Shown one piece after another: positions 1-6,579 of a stretch of 24,492 nt of DNA. A program made the position numbers and the translations under genes. Below the pieces are notes generated by a model that was not told the DNA's origin, did not search any database, and saw nothing but the letters and a program-made list of their open reading frames with translations. Origin of the DNA: an uncultured Candidatus Melainabacteria bacterium (GTDB lineage: Bacteria; Cyanobacteriota; Vampirovibrionia; Gastranaerophilales; Gastranaerophilaceae); the NCBI GenBank assembly GCA_937891325.1, contig CALAFU010000108.1:1-24492 (forward strand), read 5' to 3'. Position 1 is the first letter of the stretch. Every line of letters begins with the position of its first letter.

Positions 1-1
1 C

Positions 2-289
2 GAATGGACAGAAATGTATAAAAATTATGCGCAAACTGCACGAGAAGAAGGTTTTGAAGATATAGCACAACACTTTGAACGTGTAGCAACGGTTGAAAAA
101 TTCCATAATGAACGTTATGAAAAAATCTTAAAAACAATGAATGACGGTGAAACCTTTAAGCGCGATAAAAAAGTTGTTTGGGAATGTGCAAATTGTGGTT
201 ATCACATTGTTAGCGAAAAAGCACCAGATACTTGTCCTTTATGTGCGCATCCAAAAGCATATTTTTTCAATAAGGAAGAAATTCTTTAA
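2..289 (+). CDS. rbr: Rubrerythrin, C-terminal part (5' truncated by window edge)
   Basis: This is the last 95 codons of a rubrerythrin, a cytoplasmic non-haem di-iron protein that reduces hydrogen peroxide in anaerobes and microaerophiles. The frame is open to the left edge, so the N-terminal half of the four-helix bundle is missing. Visible are the end of the ferritin-like domain, with an ExxH di-iron ligand motif (Glu-Lys-Phe-His), and a C-terminal rubredoxin-like iron site made of CxNCGYH and CPLCxHPKAYF, which gives the four Cys ligands of the FeS4 centre. The stop codon overlaps the stop of the convergent gene: TTAA at 286-289 carries both. The family assignment is firm; the full length and start cannot be seen. 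Confidence 0.93.
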   Translation, partial: EWTEMYKNYAQTAREEGFEDIAQHFERVATVEKFHNERYEKILKTMNDGETFKRDKKVVWECANCGYHIVSEKAPDTCPLCAHPKAYFFNKEEIL

Positions 290-2106
290 TGTTTTGATTT
301 TGCTGGCATGCAACCTGAATCAGCAGAGTCAATTTTGCCGTCAAAATCGTTATCAATTCCATCAAAACAAGAGCCAAGCGAGTCGTGAGATTCGCTTGCT
401 GCGTTTTTAGTTAACCAAATATCTGGAATTTTCTTCCATAAATAATTGAAGAAATCCTTGTAGTACTTTGTTAAATATGGATTTTCAATAATCAAAACAT
501 TTTCGTCGTTTCGATTTTCACCACTTTTTGAAAAGTTCATTGAGCCGATTACAAGATAATTATCGTCAATAATTATGCTTTTTGCGTGCATTTTGCCAGC
601 GTAATTTTCAGTTTTAACTAGAATATTATTTTTGCGCAAAGTTTCATGGGTTGTGTGCTGATTTCTAGCATTTGTAGCATCAAGAATTACTCTAACATCT
701 ACACCTCTTGCTTTTGCATTTATCAAGGCTTGAGTAAAGCGCTTGTGCGTGATTACAAAAGCTGGAATATAAATGTATTTATGTGCATTATTTATAAGCG
801 GAATGATTTTGTCTGTAATTACTTTGTCAGTTGGTGAAAAGTAAACTGAAACAATAGACTCTCCAAGCAAAATGTTTTCTTTATGTTCAATTTTTGCTTT
901 TTTGCCATGGAAATTGTTATTATACATTTGTTCAAATTCTTGTTCATATATATTTGCTATTTCAGGTGAATTTATAAGTACAATAGCGTTAGAATTAAAT
1001 CCTGAAAGGTCGGTGAAACTAATGTTTGCAGAACCTGTTAAAACGGTCTTCTTGTCAAAAATAAAGAACTTATTGTGCATAATTGAACTTTGATATTGAG
1101 ACTCACCATAGTCACCTTTGCTGTCTGGGATTAGCTTTGCAAGGTTAAAAGTGTCTGGATAAAAATTAGAACCTTTAGCGTTTACATCATAGACCATTCT
1201 AACATTTACACCTCTTTGTATAGCGTGTCGAAGTGCAGTTGTTACGTCTAAAACATCGGTATAGCCGTATAATGCCATATCAATACTTGAATTTGCGCTA
1301 TTGATTTGTCTTACAAGTGTTGTGCAAAAATCAGTTGTACAGCGTTTATGTGGTGTTAAATTTGTTGTTAAATCAGTTAAGAATAATTTTATATTGCCTT
1401 GAGAAATTTTAAAACTTTGAGATGTAATCTTTTTTATAATAGCTTTTTCTTGAGCGTTTTTATCTTCTTTTTTAGGTGTTTTTACCTTTTTTACGACATC
1501 TTCGCAGAATTTGCAGGCTTTTGCAGTTTTAGGAATTTGACTTTTAGGTAAGATTACAGCATCGTGTGCCATTTGACCGTATTTGCAATTCAAGCGGTGA
1601 TACTTGTCGCTTTTGTTGTTGTAAATTTTTAGTTGAGCTTTTTTTACTATTTCAACTTGCTTTTTAAAGACTTGCTCATTAATGGGCTTGCCGTTTTTAA
1701 GCGCGTAAGCAGAGGTGTTAATTGACTTTGAATAATCTTTTCCGTCAAAATGAATTTCGACCTCGCCATTTTCAAAAGATTTCACTTGAACGTGTTTTTG
1801 TTCTGCAAGAAGATTTTTAGCGTAAGTTTCTGCAAAAAATCCCATAGCTAAAGCGGTTTCTTCATCAATGCCAATAGCATCAGCAAGTTCTTTTTGAGTG
1901 TCGCTAACTTTTGAAGAAAAACATTCAACGTCTTTTACTGTCAAGGTTTCATTGCCGTCAATTTTTCCGTTGTTATTCAAGTCAATAGCAATGCTAGACG
2001 GTGAATATACTTTCAAAACCCTATAAGAGGTTTTTGTATATAAATTAAAGCCGACGAATAAAATTAATAATAAAACTATGATTGATAAACTAATGAGTTT
2101 TTTCAT
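286..2106 (-). CDS. Secreted/anchored phospholipase D-like protein with degenerate nuclease-like N-terminus, Cys/His cluster and EF-hand loops
   Basis: This is a 606-aa protein numbered from ATG at 2106; a TTG at 2118 would add four residues. Residues 3-20 are one hydrophobic segment with a lysine start, a signal peptide or membrane anchor. Residues 27-140 resemble a thermonuclease (SNase) fold in order and spacing, but the usual DGDT and GIDTPE motifs are absent, so that domain is probably inactive. An EF-hand-type loop lies at about 42-53 (DLNNNGKIDGNE). A Cys/His cluster (H170, C174, C198, C201) fits a small zinc site. Two intact HKD motifs follow, HNK...D at 344-351 and HAK...D at 507-514, each ending in GSxN, as expected of an active phospholipase D or PLD-type nuclease. 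Near the C-terminus a second Ca-type loop (DNDFDGKIDSAD, about 585-596) sits between two cysteines. It overlaps the upstream deacetylase gene by 17 bp, so the two are probably co-transcribed. The substrate (phospholipid or nucleic acid) is not decided by sequence. Confidence 0.85.
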   Translation of the reverse strand: MKKLISLSIIVLLLILFVGFNLYTKTSYRVLKVYSPSSIAIDLNNNGKIDGNETLTVKDVECFSSKVSDTQKELADAIGIDEETALAMGFFAETYAKNLLAEQKHVQVKSFENGEVEIHFDGKDYSKSINTSAYALKNGKPINEQVFKKQVEIVKKAQLKIYNNKSDKYHRLNCKYGQMAHDAVILPKSQIPKTAKACKFCEDVVKKVKTPKKEDKNAQEKAIIKKITSQSFKISQGNIKLFLTDLTTNLTPHKRCTTDFCTTLVRQINSANSSIDMALYGYTDVLDVTTALRHAIQRGVNVRMVYDVNAKGSNFYPDTFNLAKLIPDSKGDYGESQYQSSIMHNKFFIFDKKTVLTGSANISFTDLSGFNSNAIVLINSPEIANIYEQEFEQMYNNNFHGKKAKIEHKENILLGESIVSVYFSPTDKVITDKIIPLINNAHKYIYIPAFVITHKRFTQALINAKARGVDVRVILDATNARNQHTTHETLRKNNILVKTENYAGKMHAKSIIIDDNYLVIGSMNFSKSGENRNDENVLIIENPYLTKYYKDFFNYLWKKIPDIWLTKNAASESHDSLGSCFDGIDNDFDGKIDSADSGCMPAKSKH

Positions 2107-2950
2107 AATTGTTTTCAACTAACTCTCTGTATGTTGTGAATTCAAAGCCGTAGTTTTCGATTTTGAACTTCATATTTTGGTTTTGAATAATCTTGTATTC
2201 ATCAACGTGACAAGGATAAGGGTGGAAAAGAGCTTCTACTACAATATCACTTTCGTTTTTGAATACTTCTAAGCCTTGTTCAACTGTTTGATTATCCATC
2301 ATTCCTGTATAGCTTACACCTACAAGAAAATCGTTTGTTTTCAAGCCATATTCTTCAACAACTTTTTTATTTAAAATTGAAAAACTGTCTAAAAGTAGTA
2401 CTTTTATTTGGTTTACAGGATATTTTAAATTAATATGTTTTGAAATGTTGTTTGTTAAATAAGGACGTTCAAATTGTGTTCTAACGTATGGAATACCATA
2501 TTCTTTTGCAAGTTTGCAAGTTAGTTTAAAGATATTCGGAATTCCATGTGTATGTACGTGAGAATCAATGTGAGAAACTTTTGTGCAAGAAATTATTTTT
2601 TCAATTTGTGAACGAAATTCAATTTCTACCTGCTCCATAAACTTTTTATTAAAAGATTTTAATAAAAGTTGAATCCAACCATTGTTGAAGTTACCTTCTG
2701 AATCAGTTAATTCAGTTAGGGTTTCGTGTGGATTAATTGCCTTTCCTTCAATGATATTAAGATGAACTCCAACACACAACTTTGGACATTCAGGCATAAT
2801 TTCATTTACGGCAGAATGAAAGGCTTCTCCGTTTGCGCAAAGGCTTGTAGAATGTAAAATTTCAGCGTTGTAACCCTCTACAATGGCACGATTAATGTCA
2901 TTTGAAATTCCAAAATCATCTGCATTTAAGATAAATTTTTTATTATTCAT
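2090..2950 (-). CDS. YdjC/ChbG (HpnK-like) family carbohydrate deacetylase
   Basis: This 286-aa cytoplasmic protein belongs to the YdjC/ChbG family of metal-dependent deacetylases, which remove N-acetyl groups from sugars such as chitobiose or, in HpnK, hopanoid-linked glucosamine. The family motifs are intact: NADDFG (residues 9-14, metal Asp), VGVHLN (His63), the histidine-rich HIDSHVHTHGIPNI (127-140) and FHPYPC (about 242-247). There is no signal peptide. The start is ATG at 2950, with AAGGAA just upstream on the minus strand. A polyprenyl-phosphate glycosyltransferase starts divergently 70 bp away, which suggests a lipid-linked or cell-envelope sugar as substrate; this is inference. The gene overlaps the downstream phospholipase D-like gene. 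Confidence 0.88.
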   Translation of the reverse strand: MNNKKFILNADDFGISNDINRAIVEGYNAEILHSTSLCANGEAFHSAVNEIMPECPKLCVGVHLNIIEGKAINPHETLTELTDSEGNFNNGWIQLLLKSFNKKFMEQVEIEFRSQIEKIISCTKVSHIDSHVHTHGIPNIFKLTCKLAKEYGIPYVRTQFERPYLTNNISKHINLKYPVNQIKVLLLDSFSILNKKVVEEYGLKTNDFLVGVSYTGMMDNQTVEQGLEVFKNESDIVVEALFHPYPCHVDEYKIIQNQNMKFKIENYGFEFTTYRELVENNYEKTH

Positions 2951-2975
2951 AAAAATTCCTTGCCCTTGCTATAAA

Positions 2976-2990
2976 ATTATTATAATATAA
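2976..2990. promoter_or_regulatory. Overlapping divergent -10 elements between deacetylase and glycosyltransferase
   Basis: In the 70-bp divergent gap a TATAAT lies on the plus strand at 2981-2986 and another on the minus strand at 2984-2979, so the two -10 boxes share bases. Each lies about 30 nt from its start codon. A TTGCCC at 2960-2965 is a possible plus-strand -35, with a short 15-bp spacer; no clear minus-strand -35 is seen. If both are used, the two polymerases would compete for the site. Confidence 0.45.
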
Positions 2991-3020
2991 AAACAGAAAA
3001 GTTTATAAAAAGGAAACACG

Positions 3021-3974
3021 ATGGAAAAACCTACTTTAGCAATAACAGTTCCTTGCTTTAATGAAGAATTGTGTGTTGAAAGCACAGTAAAGAGCTTATT
3101 TGAAGTTATTAACGATTTAATTAAAAAGGATAAAATTAAAGACAATAGCTTTGTGTATTTAATTGATGACGGTTCAAAAGACAGAACTTGGGAACTAATT
3201 TGTAAAATGCACGAGGAAAATCCTCTTGTAAAAGGTTTGAAATTCGTTAGAAATTATGGTAATCAAAAAGCTCACATCGCAGGACTTTTAGGGGTAAGAG
3301 ACTTAGGTTGTGATTGTTGTGTTTCAATTGATGCAGACTTGCAGCAAGATCAATGGGCGATTGAAAAGTTTGTAGATGAATATATGAACGGTGCAGATAT
3401 TGTTTCAGGTATCAGAAACAGTCGTGATACGGATACTTTTTGGAAAAAGACAACAGCTATTTGCTTCTACAAAATTATGAATTTGCTAGGTGTAAAAATT
3501 CCAATGAACCATTCAGATTATAGATTGGTAAGTCGCAGAGCCTTGAATATTCTTGCAGAATATCCTGAAAAACAAATATTTTTACGCGGTTTCTTTAATG
3601 AAATAGGACTAAAAACAGCTATTGTACATTTTGACGTAAAACCAAGAAAAGCTGGTGAATCTAAGTTTAATTATATGACTTTGTTGGGTTTAGCACTTAA
3701 TGGTATTACTTCATTTAGTATTATGCCTCTTAGATTAATTGCCGTTTTAGGCTTTTTAATGGCTTTGTTCTCAATCGGTTTAGGTGTTGAAGTAATTTAC
3801 GAAAAACTTATCCTTGATAATACTCCAAGCGGTTGGGCAACAATCGTAGTCTTACTTTCCTTCTTTGGTGGCTTGCAACTGTTCTGTATGGGAATCATCG
3901 GCGAATACTTAGGACAAGTATACAGAGAAGTAAAAGCAAGACCAAGATATATAAAAGACATAGAGCTAAAATAG
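3021..3974 (+). CDS. Polyprenyl-phosphate glycosyltransferase, GT2 family (GtrB/ArnC/DPM1-like)
   Basis: This is a 317-aa membrane protein that probably transfers a sugar from a nucleotide donor to undecaprenyl phosphate on the cytoplasmic face. The GT-A domain shows the nucleotide-binding start (ITVPCFNEE, 8-16), DDGSKD (49-54), the metal-binding DADLQQ (104-109) and the family hallmark RKAGESKF (209-216). Two membrane helices follow at about 236-256 and 272-294, and then a basic tail, the layout of GtrB, ArnC and CsbB. The start ATG has AAAAGGAAA nearby upstream. It is divergent from the YdjC-type deacetylase, recalling the transferase-plus-deacetylase logic of ArnC/ArnD, although the deacetylase family differs. 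Flippase or acceptor genes are not in the window, so the sugar and the end product are unknown. Confidence 0.9.
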   Translation: MEKPTLAITVPCFNEELCVESTVKSLFEVINDLIKKDKIKDNSFVYLIDDGSKDRTWELICKMHEENPLVKGLKFVRNYGNQKAHIAGLLGVRDLGCDCCVSIDADLQQDQWAIEKFVDEYMNGADIVSGIRNSRDTDTFWKKTTAICFYKIMNLLGVKIPMNHSDYRLVSRRALNILAEYPEKQIFLRGFFNEIGLKTAIVHFDVKPRKAGESKFNYMTLLGLALNGITSFSIMPLRLIAVLGFLMALFSIGLGVEVIYEKLILDNTPSGWATIVVLLSFFGGLQLFCMGIIGEYLGQVYREVKARPRYIKDIELK

Positions 3975-3995
3975 CCTAAAATAAGGCTTTTATAA
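3973..3995 (+). terminator. Weak intrinsic terminator at end of glycosyltransferase gene
   Basis: AGCCT (3973-3977) pairs with AGGCT (3984-3988) over a 6-nt loop and is followed by TTTAT. The stem is only 5 bp and starts inside the stop codon, so termination is probably partial and some read-through into the next gene is possible. Confidence 0.35.
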
Positions 3996-4106
3996 TAAAA
4001 ATATTAACTTTTGTAAACTCCATGTTTTTCAAAAAGGCAATTTTTTGAGAAAAAAATACTTTATATAAGCACGAGGTATATTACACACACAAAGGAGATA
4101 TTTACA

Positions 4107-4295
4107 ATGGCTAAAGTTTTAATTTCAATGCCTGAACAATTTTTAGATCAAATCGATGCAGTAGCTGGTAACGAAAACAGAACACGTTCTGAACTTATCC
4201 GCGAAGCACTAAGAACATATATTCACAGAAACACTAAATACAATGCTCAAGCAGCTAACAAAAACGCTGAAATCTTAGAAGCATTATTAGACTAA
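4107..4295 (+). CDS. Ribbon-helix-helix (CopG/Arc-type) DNA-binding protein
   Basis: This 62-aa protein has the MetJ/Arc/CopG layout: a short N-terminal beta strand (KVLISMP) that would insert in the DNA major groove as a dimer, helix 1 (QFLDQIDAVAG), the turn NRTRSE, and helix 2 (LIREALRTYIHR). A basic/polar tail of about 20 residues follows. Such proteins act as small repressors or as antitoxins. No toxin-like ORF is adjacent on either side, so it looks like an orphan regulator. The start is supported by a strong ribosome site (AAAGGAG, 4091-4097) close upstream of ATG. The operator is unknown. The family call is firm and the target is not. Confidence 0.87.
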   Translation: MAKVLISMPEQFLDQIDAVAGNENRTRSELIREALRTYIHRNTKYNAQAANKNAEILEALLD

Positions 4296-4323
4296 TTTCT
4301 GTTGGCTTTATGCCAACGAAATT
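4294..4323 (+). other. Strong stem-loop at the 3' end of the RHH gene
   Basis: AATTTC (4294-4299) and GTTGGC (4301-4306) pair with GCCAAC (4312-4317) and GAAATT (4318-4323), making a 12-bp stem with one bulged T and a TTTAT loop. It begins in the stop codon. No T-run follows, so it is not a standard terminator; it may protect the mRNA 3' side or act as a regulatory structure. Confidence 0.6.
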
Positions 4324-4486
4324 GGTTAACAAATTTGACGATTCTCGTGAATTCTTGAAGGAGTTAACAAGATAAGCAAGACTTTGATTACAAGCACGTA
4401 GCTTGATAAAACATTATAGGGAAAATGGAATAAGGAAAGTGCGAAAGTACAAAGTGTAAGTTAAAAATTTAGGTAGAAATAATTTT
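4324..4486 (+). other. Unassigned structured stretch between RHH gene and terminator
   Basis: There is no recognised gene here. It contains two small hairpins, CAAGC-ACGTA-GCTTG (about 4391-4405) and GTGC-GAAA-GTAC with a GNRA-type loop (about 4440-4450). A longer-range pairing of ACTTTG (about 4380) with CAAAGT (about 4450) would enclose both. A 21-codon ORF (4310-4375, MPTKLVNKFDDSREFLKELTR) overlaps the left edge but has no ribosome site. The stretch could be a long 3' UTR or a small RNA ending at the following terminator; neither is proven. Confidence 0.3.
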
Positions 4487-4516
4487 AAAGCGGTCATAAA
4501 GACCGCTTTTTATTTT
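4487..4516. terminator. Strong intrinsic terminator between RHH unit and ftsH
   Basis: AAAGCGGTC (4487-4495) and GACCGCTTT (4501-4509) form a perfect 9-bp stem with an ATAAA loop, followed by TTATTTT on the plus strand. The convergent ftsH ends 31 bp away, and on the minus strand an A/T-rich flank also follows the stem, so it may serve both strands. It is best for the plus strand. Confidence 0.85.
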
Positions 4517-4546
4517 GCAAATTTTGTTTATGTTTGATGTTTTGGG

Positions 4547-6424
4547 TTATGCATCTTTGCGAGAATTTTTAACTTGATCCATTAATTCAACAAATTCTTT
4601 TTCGTCCAAAGTTTCCATTTCAAGAAGCTTGTGAGAGATTGTGTCTAACATATCTCTGTTTTCTTCAAGTAATGTTTTAGCCAATTCATATTGTTCAGTT
4701 ACGATTCTTTGAACTTCTTCGTCAATTGCAGCTGCAATTTCTTCTGAGTAATCTCGTTGGTGTCCGAAATCACGTCCCATAAATACGTGGTCTTCGCTCT
4801 TTCCGTAGGCTAAGTTGCCTAAACGTTCGCTCATACCGTATTTTGTAACCATTGAACGAGCCATTTGAGTTACTTTTTCTAAATCGTTAGATGCACCTGT
4901 TGTGATGAATTCTTTACCATAAATGATTTCTTCAGCAACTCTGCCACCTAAAGTCATTGCAATTTTGTCTAGCAATTGAACTTTCTTCAATGTTAAGTGG
5001 TCTTTTTCTGGAAGTACCATTGTAACCCCTAAAGCCATACCACGAGGGATAATTGAAACTTTATGTAATGGGTCACAGTTTTTAAGAAGTTTAGCAAGCA
5101 ATGCGTGTCCAACTTCGTGATAAGCTGTATTTTCTTTTTCTTCGTCAGAGATAATACGGCTTTTCTTTTCTGGACCTGCCATAACTTTGTCGATAGCTTC
5201 TTCCAAATCGTCCATGTAAATTCTAGTTTTGTTATGACGAGCGGCAAGTAAAGCGGCTTCGTTCAATAAGTTTTGCAAGTCAGCACCTGTAAACCCTGGA
5301 GTACGTTTTGCCAAAACTTTTAAATCAACTTCTTCAGCTAAAGGTTTGTTTTTAGCATGAACTTTTAAGATTTGTTCTCTGCCTAAAATGTCAGGTCTGT
5401 TGATAACGATTTGTCTGTCAAATCTTCCCGGTCTAAGTAATGCGTTATCTAAAATGTCAGGTCTGTTTGTAGCAGCAATAACGATAATGTTAGTTGTTTC
5501 ATCAAAACCGTCCATTTCAACAAGTAATTGGTTCAAAGTTTGTTCTCTTTCATCGTGACCACCGCCTAAACCAGCACCACGTTGACGACCAACAGCATCA
5601 ATTTCATCGATAAAGATAATGCAAGGTTGATGTTTTTTAGCTTGGTCGAACAAATCTCTAACACGGCTTGCACCAACACCAACGAACATTTCTACGAAAT
5701 CAGAACCTGAAATTGAGAAGAATGGAACGCCAGCTTCACCTGCAACGGCTTTAGCCATTAAGGTTTTACCTGTACCAGGAGAACCAACTAAAAGCACGCC
5801 TTTTGGAATTTTAGCGCCAAGTTTTATGTATTTTTCGCCGTTTTTAAGGAAATCAACGATTTCTTCTAATTCTTTCTTTTCTTCGTCAATACCTGCAACA
5901 TCTTTGAACATAACTTTAACTTTGTTGTCTAAAAGCATTTTTGCTCTGCTTTTGCCGAAAGACATTGCTTGAGAACCGCCAGCTTGAAGACCTCTAGCCA
6001 TAATGATTAAAAAGATGATGATGAAAATAGGTAAAGCTAAAGAGCCTAAAACGTGCATAAATTGTGCTGATTCGCTAGGTTTGCTAACTGCGATTTCAAC
6101 GTCAGCTTCTTCAAGTTTTTTCATTAAAGTAGGGTCGTTAGGTGTAAGCACCTTGTATTGAAGTGTTGCAGAAGATTGTTGCATACCGTAAAGCATTGGC
6201 AAATCTTTTTTAACTTGTTTTTTAGGTTGAACTTTAGGGATAGCGATTAAGAAATCCTTGTCCATTTCAACCGACTTAATATCTCCTGCAGAAAGTTTTT
6301 GTAAGAAATTAGTGTATGTTAATTCTTCGGTTGTGGTAGAAGGTCCAGCAAAAAGCATTGAGATAAATGCAAGAACCATAATGCCAAGAATAATGTACAT
6401 ACCCATTGATTGACTTTTGTTCAT
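4547..6424 (-). CDS. ftsH: ATP-dependent zinc metalloprotease FtsH
   Basis: This 625-aa membrane AAA+ protease forms a hexamer and degrades misfolded membrane proteins and selected regulators. Its domains in order are: TM helix 1 (8-27), extracytoplasmic domain (28-122), TM helix 2 (125-146), AAA module with Walker A GSPGTGKT (214-221) and Walker B IIFIDEID (269-276), the arginine-finger region ATNRPD...RPGRFDR (318-337), and the zinc protease motif HEVGH (436-440) with the third ligand Asp in ASND (514). The length is normal. Walker A has Ser where most FtsH have Pro (GPPGTGKT), a tolerated position. The start was set at ATG 6424 because AGAGGAA lies at good spacing there; a TTG at 6454 in frame has no such support. 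It is transcribed alone, divergent from the fibre operon. Confidence 0.97.
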   Translation of the reverse strand: MNKSQSMGMYIILGIMVLAFISMLFAGPSTTTEELTYTNFLQKLSAGDIKSVEMDKDFLIAIPKVQPKKQVKKDLPMLYGMQQSSATLQYKVLTPNDPTLMKKLEEADVEIAVSKPSESAQFMHVLGSLALPIFIIIFLIIMARGLQAGGSQAMSFGKSRAKMLLDNKVKVMFKDVAGIDEEKKELEEIVDFLKNGEKYIKLGAKIPKGVLLVGSPGTGKTLMAKAVAGEAGVPFFSISGSDFVEMFVGVGASRVRDLFDQAKKHQPCIIFIDEIDAVGRQRGAGLGGGHDEREQTLNQLLVEMDGFDETTNIIVIAATNRPDILDNALLRPGRFDRQIVINRPDILGREQILKVHAKNKPLAEEVDLKVLAKRTPGFTGADLQNLLNEAALLAARHNKTRIYMDDLEEAIDKVMAGPEKKSRIISDEEKENTAYHEVGHALLAKLLKNCDPLHKVSIIPRGMALGVTMVLPEKDHLTLKKVQLLDKIAMTLGGRVAEEIIYGKEFITTGASNDLEKVTQMARSMVTKYGMSERLGNLAYGKSEDHVFMGRDFGHQRDYSEEIAAAIDEEVQRIVTEQYELAKTLLEENRDMLDTISHKLLEMETLDEKEFVELMDQVKNSRKDA

Positions 6425-6579
6425 TTTAATTCCTCTTGTGTGATAATACTTCAATGATATAACAATAATTAATATAAGGCAAGTTGTTTAGTGGATTAAT
6501 ATAAATTTATATTTTTATTTTTAAGGCTAGTATAATTTATATAAATAGTGTATAATGGATGATATAAACTGGAGTAAAT
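6425..6579. promoter_or_regulatory. Divergent promoter region, ftsH / fibre operon
   Basis: This 155-bp, very AT-rich gap contains two plus-strand TATAAT boxes (6531-6536 and 6551-6556). The second would give a leader of about 17 nt that includes GGAG at 6571-6574 before the GTG start at 6580. No good plus-strand -35 is visible. On the minus strand TTGCCT (6482-6477) and TATATC (6461-6456), 15 bp apart, are a possible ftsH promoter. These are consensus matches in AT-rich DNA and are only suggestive. Confidence 0.4.

Noticed and set aside
4107..4375. Toxin-antitoxin pair with the RHH protein as antitoxin
   Set aside because: No toxin-sized ORF overlaps or follows; the only neighbour is a 21-codon frame without a ribosome site.
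4324..4486. tRNA, RNase P, 6S or SRP RNA
   Set aside because: None of the conserved cores of these RNAs could be matched by eye.
6424..6454. FtsH start at TTG 6454 with ten extra residues
   Set aside because: ATG 6424 has AGAGGAA at good distance and gives the normal FtsH N-terminus right before the first membrane helix.
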